From Cycas panzhihuaensis (Eukaryota > Cycadophyta): DNA of 64,000 nucleotides. The DNA lies in the NCBI GenBank assembly GCA_023213395.1, contig CM041465.1, positions 126,487,741-126,551,740 of the forward strand, read 5' to 3'. Positions 60,251 through 64,000 of this stretch are shown piece by piece. The notes below the pieces were generated by a model that was given only the letters and a program-made list of their open reading frames with translations, was not told the origin of the DNA and did no database searches. How positions within the stretch are numbered: position 1 is the stretch's first letter; every line of letters begins with the position of its first letter. A program made the position numbers and the translations under genes.

Positions 60251-62871
60251 ATGGGGTGTTGTTTGAAGAAAACGTCTTCTTTAAGGTCTCTGTTGAGGAA
60301 AGTACCCTTCACATCTGTTTGCTAAATATGTCGATTAAATTAGATTGCTAAGGACATAACCAAATGGAATGTGATCACATTGGCTATCGGTGCAAAGGTC
60401 TTATCATAATCAATCCCCTCTTGTTATTTAAAAGCTCTTGTTATAAGGCGAGCTTTGTAAGTGTCATACTTTGTAAGGCCTTTTAGCAGTTATGGGAGGA
60501 GGAACATCCATTAATAATTGTTATACCCATTAGGATTTAGTTGAATGCTAGTGGCTTCCACCTGAAGTTCATCAACTAAAATTAGAGGTAAAGTTATACT
60601 TTCTTGAGTTGTTGATGTAGATGCTACTGGAATCGATGAAGGAGCTGGACTGTAGGAGGAGACTAGTTTTGATGGCTCCACAATTTGTCCAAGAGTCACT
60701 TAAGATACATAAACTACTTCTACTACTATAATATAAGGTTGAGGTGAAGGTAGGTCCTATGAATCTTCTATAAATATTATATCCCGTGTTGCGTAAACTT
60801 GGTTACCAACTATGTCAAACACTTTATAGGCTTTACAACCAAGTACATAGCTAAAGAAGATGCATTTTAGGCTCTTGTTATCAAGCTTCTTTTCATTTTC
60901 CTTTGAAATATATTTATATTCCATGCATCCAAAGATCTGCACGAGTACTATCGATGGTTTCTGACCTGACCAAACTTCTTCAAGAGTAATATTCCTAACT
61001 GCAATTCTAGGACTTATGTTGGTTAGGTAAGTAGTTATGGTTGTGGCATCAACCTAAGATCCGTGGTCGATTGCAACACTAAGCATGGCTTCTCCTTTAT
61101 TTATCAATGTCTAATTCATTCTTTTGACTACACCATTCTGTTGAGGTGTGTGAGGAGTTGGGAACTGATGTTGGATGCCATGTTCTTTGCCCAAAATGTT
61201 GAACTGATTAGAACTATACTCTAAGCCACCATTATCAGATCTAAGGAGCTTGATTATCATTCTACTTTTCTTTTTTATGGCAGCCTTGAACTCTTCGAAT
61301 TTATTTAGGGTTTTATACTTATTTCTCAGGAGATAGACAGACATTTTCCTTGAGAAGTCATCTATGAATGTGATGAAAAATGCGCTTTTTTATGTGTGGT
61401 TATTAGATAGTGTCCGATGAAATTCTGGGTGGACCATCTCTAACGGCGCTGAGGATCTCCATGCGTTCTTAGAAGGAATTTCTCATTAGTGCTTTTCTAT
61501 TAGGCAAGCCTCACATATGTTGTTGTACCTCTTAATTTTATGTAAACCATGTACCATTTGGAGCTTAAACATGAGGTCCAAGCTTTGCATGTTTAAATGA
61601 ATTAGGCATTAATTCCATAGGTATACTTTGGAGCTATTTGAGATGATAATTTCCTTTCAATATGAGAATTCACCTGGTTCTTATATACAGTGGGACTCTT
61701 CATTAATGACTTCATTCACCTTATCAATTTGAGCTGTGTTGGGAATTGAACAAGCTTCATTTTATGGAGTAGTTGTAAGGGGGATACCGCCCAACCTATA
61801 TAGGCCACTATCTTCATATCTTATGGCCACAAGCTTGCACGTTGTATGATCTGCGATTCTACTAATGCCCTAGACAAAGAGGACATCTAAATTCTGTTTG
61901 TTTATTTCATTGATAGAGGGCAAGTTCATCTCCATTTCCGGTGCAAGGAATATATTATTGATGTGGTGCCTCATATTGGAGTCCTTCAAAGCTATTGGAG
62001 CCCTACCAATTTTGGTATTATCGTAAGTCAAATTATCCCCAAATGTGATAGTTTAAGTATCGACTGGGCGGGTCTCTTCTAACATTTTTTCTAATCCGAT
62101 CATATATCTCGTTGCACCTGACTCAAGGAGCCATGCATCCTCATCAAGTTGTGAAGAAAGAGCTACAAAGAATAGGTGATGGAAGGAGGAATCCTAATTG
62201 TCTACCACATTACTTCCCTATTATTTATTATTATGCTGGTTTCTTTAATTTTTTATAGTGAATTGTAGCTTATTTTGAGGTCTTTCTCCTTGAGCAGGTC
62301 TCAGATTCCAATTGTGTTGGTAGAATTGGCCTTGTGGTTGGAATGATGACCCTTCTTATTGTTGAATAAGGCCTCTTTATTGGAAATATGGGCCTCCTTG
62401 TTACAAAATAAGACCTCGCTATTATGGAAACGGGGCTCTTTGTAGAAGGCACGATCCTCCTTAGTAATATCCTCCTGAGTTGATCTATTGATAGTCTTAC
62501 GCTTTTCTGAGTTATGGGCTGTAAAGGTAGGACTGGGGTTAGATATACATGTCGCCCCAAGTCAGTCAGTTGAGTATATTCTCCTCTTATAACAAGAGTT
62601 CCTCACAGGTCGTGAAGTCTATTTTGGAATAATTACCATTTAATTTGGAAACAAAGGAGTTATATTCTATAGGTAGGATGTCAATGATGCTAGAGATTAA
62701 ATCATGGTTTGAAAGTGGTTCATTAAGGATTATAAGTTAGTTCGCAGTTATTTTGACTTTAATCAAGTGGTGTGCAACGCTGCCAAAAAACGTATACCTT
62801 TATCAAAACGTTATGAACTTAAAGAAGATAAGTCATGAAAATAAGATTAATTTTAGATTCACCTATTCATT
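60250..62871 (-). pseudogene. Copia gag-protease-integrase-RT remnant, alpha subtype (U9)
   Basis: Linker 60511-60699, integrase C-terminus 60757-60942, and the best preserved piece of integrase core in the array (61344-61111): LRNKYKTLNKFEEFK, RSDNGG-LEY with the alpha/K extra codon, and QQNGVVKRMN with Lys in place of the catalytic Glu. The heptapeptide repeat is cut to 62369-62472. Confidence 0.75.
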
Positions 62872-64000
62872 ATAGGGTGTACCCTATGCTTAGCACAAAT
62901 AATTATACCCAACTAAGACATGGGAGAATATTATGAAGTAATTTAAGGAGATATTGTAAAAGTTTTTAAGTAATGAGGTAGTGGAGTTATCTCTCAAGGA
63001 AATGAGATAAAGGCTAGTAGAATTACTTTTAATACGTATATGAAAAATAAATATTAAAGTTGTAAGTATTATGAATGGAGAAAAAATCATGGATTATAAG
63101 AAGAGAAACTATTTTACAAATGGGCTAAATTCCATTTCACACATGAGTTGGTATTACACTTTGAGAAAGAGATGGGCATTTAAAAGGGCAGCCATAAACC
63201 TTATTATTTAGATCACAAGATAAAATGTAATAATTAAGAAACAAAATATAAATAAACCTTTCTATTAAGTAACAAAAATAAAGGAGACCTCAAAAGTAGA
63301 AGCCTTTAAAAAGGAAGTCACAAGATTAAAGTTATAAAGAAAGAAACCTCAACTTACTAAGGAGAAGAAGAACAAAAAAATATAGGGGTAACGAACCGTA
63401 ATTAAAGAAGTGGTGTCACATTTGTGATAATAATTCATATTCTAGTAAAAAATGTGACCTAAATGAGAGGAATAATATGGTAAAAAAGTAAAGTACATAG
63501 TGTTATATTTGTGATATGGATAACCATAATATGAATAAACACTATTTTAATATATGTAAAACAAACCAATACGGTACAAGTTATGGAAGAAGGAACGACT
63601 TAACCATGATGCAATATACTAATGACGCAGGAAGGCATGCGAAAAAATAATAATGCATGAAGAGAGAGTAAAGGAAATGTACTAAACTAACTAAAATAAT
63701 AGAGATAAAATTGATCTATCCTCATAGAAAATACCTATAGAGAGATCAAACATCACCTAATAAGAAGGCTGTCAAAATCTAAGAGGTCCACTAGAGCATA
63801 TATGCCTAAACTATTGAGAAAAGTATGTGCTTGGCCTATTGCAGATACCCTTTATAAAGAAGAATATCCTATCCTAACCCAGACTCTTAAATATACCTAA
63901 AACACTAGACTCAATCTTAAAATATGAGAAGGGACTAACTAGAGTAAGAGGCCTAAGGGAGTTAAGACCACAGGATCCATATGATCATTAGGTAGGTTCT
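62872..64000. repeat. Array unit U10, A' front, runs off the window
   Basis: Carries the 43-bp gap and the gattataagaag and ttttacaaatgg variants otherwise seen only in K-type units U0 and U6. Later it uses aacctcaac and gaagaatatcc like U1 and U3, so it may be recombinant. Confidence 0.8.
62888..64000 (+). pseudogene. Plus-strand gag-like remnant (U10)
   Basis: Zinc knuckles at 63411-63563. Cut by the window end. Confidence 0.45.

Larger units (their letters stand above)
58368..62871. repeat. Array unit U9 (4.50 kb), B front with alpha copia half and internal deletion
   Basis: Shorter by roughly 0.4 kb owing to a deletion in gag at about 62473 (taatatcct joined to cctgagttgatc), which removes most of the heptapeptide repeats and part of the gag core. 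A local scramble replaces normal sequence at 61378-61425. Confidence 0.85.

Overview
This window looks like repeat-dense, AT-rich heterochromatin of a land plant, probably a seed plant with a large genome. The evidence is Ty1/copia retrotransposons with plant-type primer sites and polypurine tracts, and fragments of an AFC-type (LAMMER/CLK) protein kinase. I cannot name the species. I see no intact host gene, no tRNA or rRNA gene, no CRISPR array and no bacterial-type system.

Most of the window is a tandem array of one chimeric unit of about 4.9 kb, called U0 to U10 here. The anchors used for numbering are short palindromes at 73, 11877, 16776, 21661, 26600, 31435, 36348, 53483, 58368 and 62872. 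U7 starts without its anchor at about 41319. On the + strand each unit reads: (a) a decayed plus-strand gag-like segment with two zinc-knuckle motifs; (b) about 0.5 kb that is the 3' end of a LAMMER kinase gene (27 sense codons, stop, 3' UTR and flank) on the minus strand; (c) a decayed copia element on the minus strand running from a truncated reverse transcriptase back through integrase, protease and gag to the next palindrome. The copia half occurs as three subfamilies (alpha, beta, K). From U3 rightwards they follow the order beta-beta-alpha-K, which suggests a higher-order repeat.

K-type units U0 and U6 each carry a long intronless kinase copy (K1 at 4032-5189, K2 at 40119-41257). Both are broken: K1 by only two small indels, K2 by many. 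The source-like copia element C0 (7310-11876) keeps its natural reverse transcriptase, RNase H, polypurine tract and 3' LTR. Between K1 and C0 lies about 2 kb of decayed DNA that I could not assign (5521-7309).

The youngest event is a second, different copia element (43432-50966) inserted in minus orientation into U7. It has 299-bp LTRs differing at three positions, a 5-bp target duplication GTAGG, a primer binding site, a polypurine tract and a roughly 2-kb leader. Its coding region is already broken in gag, protease and RT-RNase H, so it was probably mobilised in trans.

No gene here appears able to make a full-length product. The interest lies in how a dead retroelement-kinase chimera became a megasatellite-like array, with conversion tracts, microhomology junctions and nested insertion.
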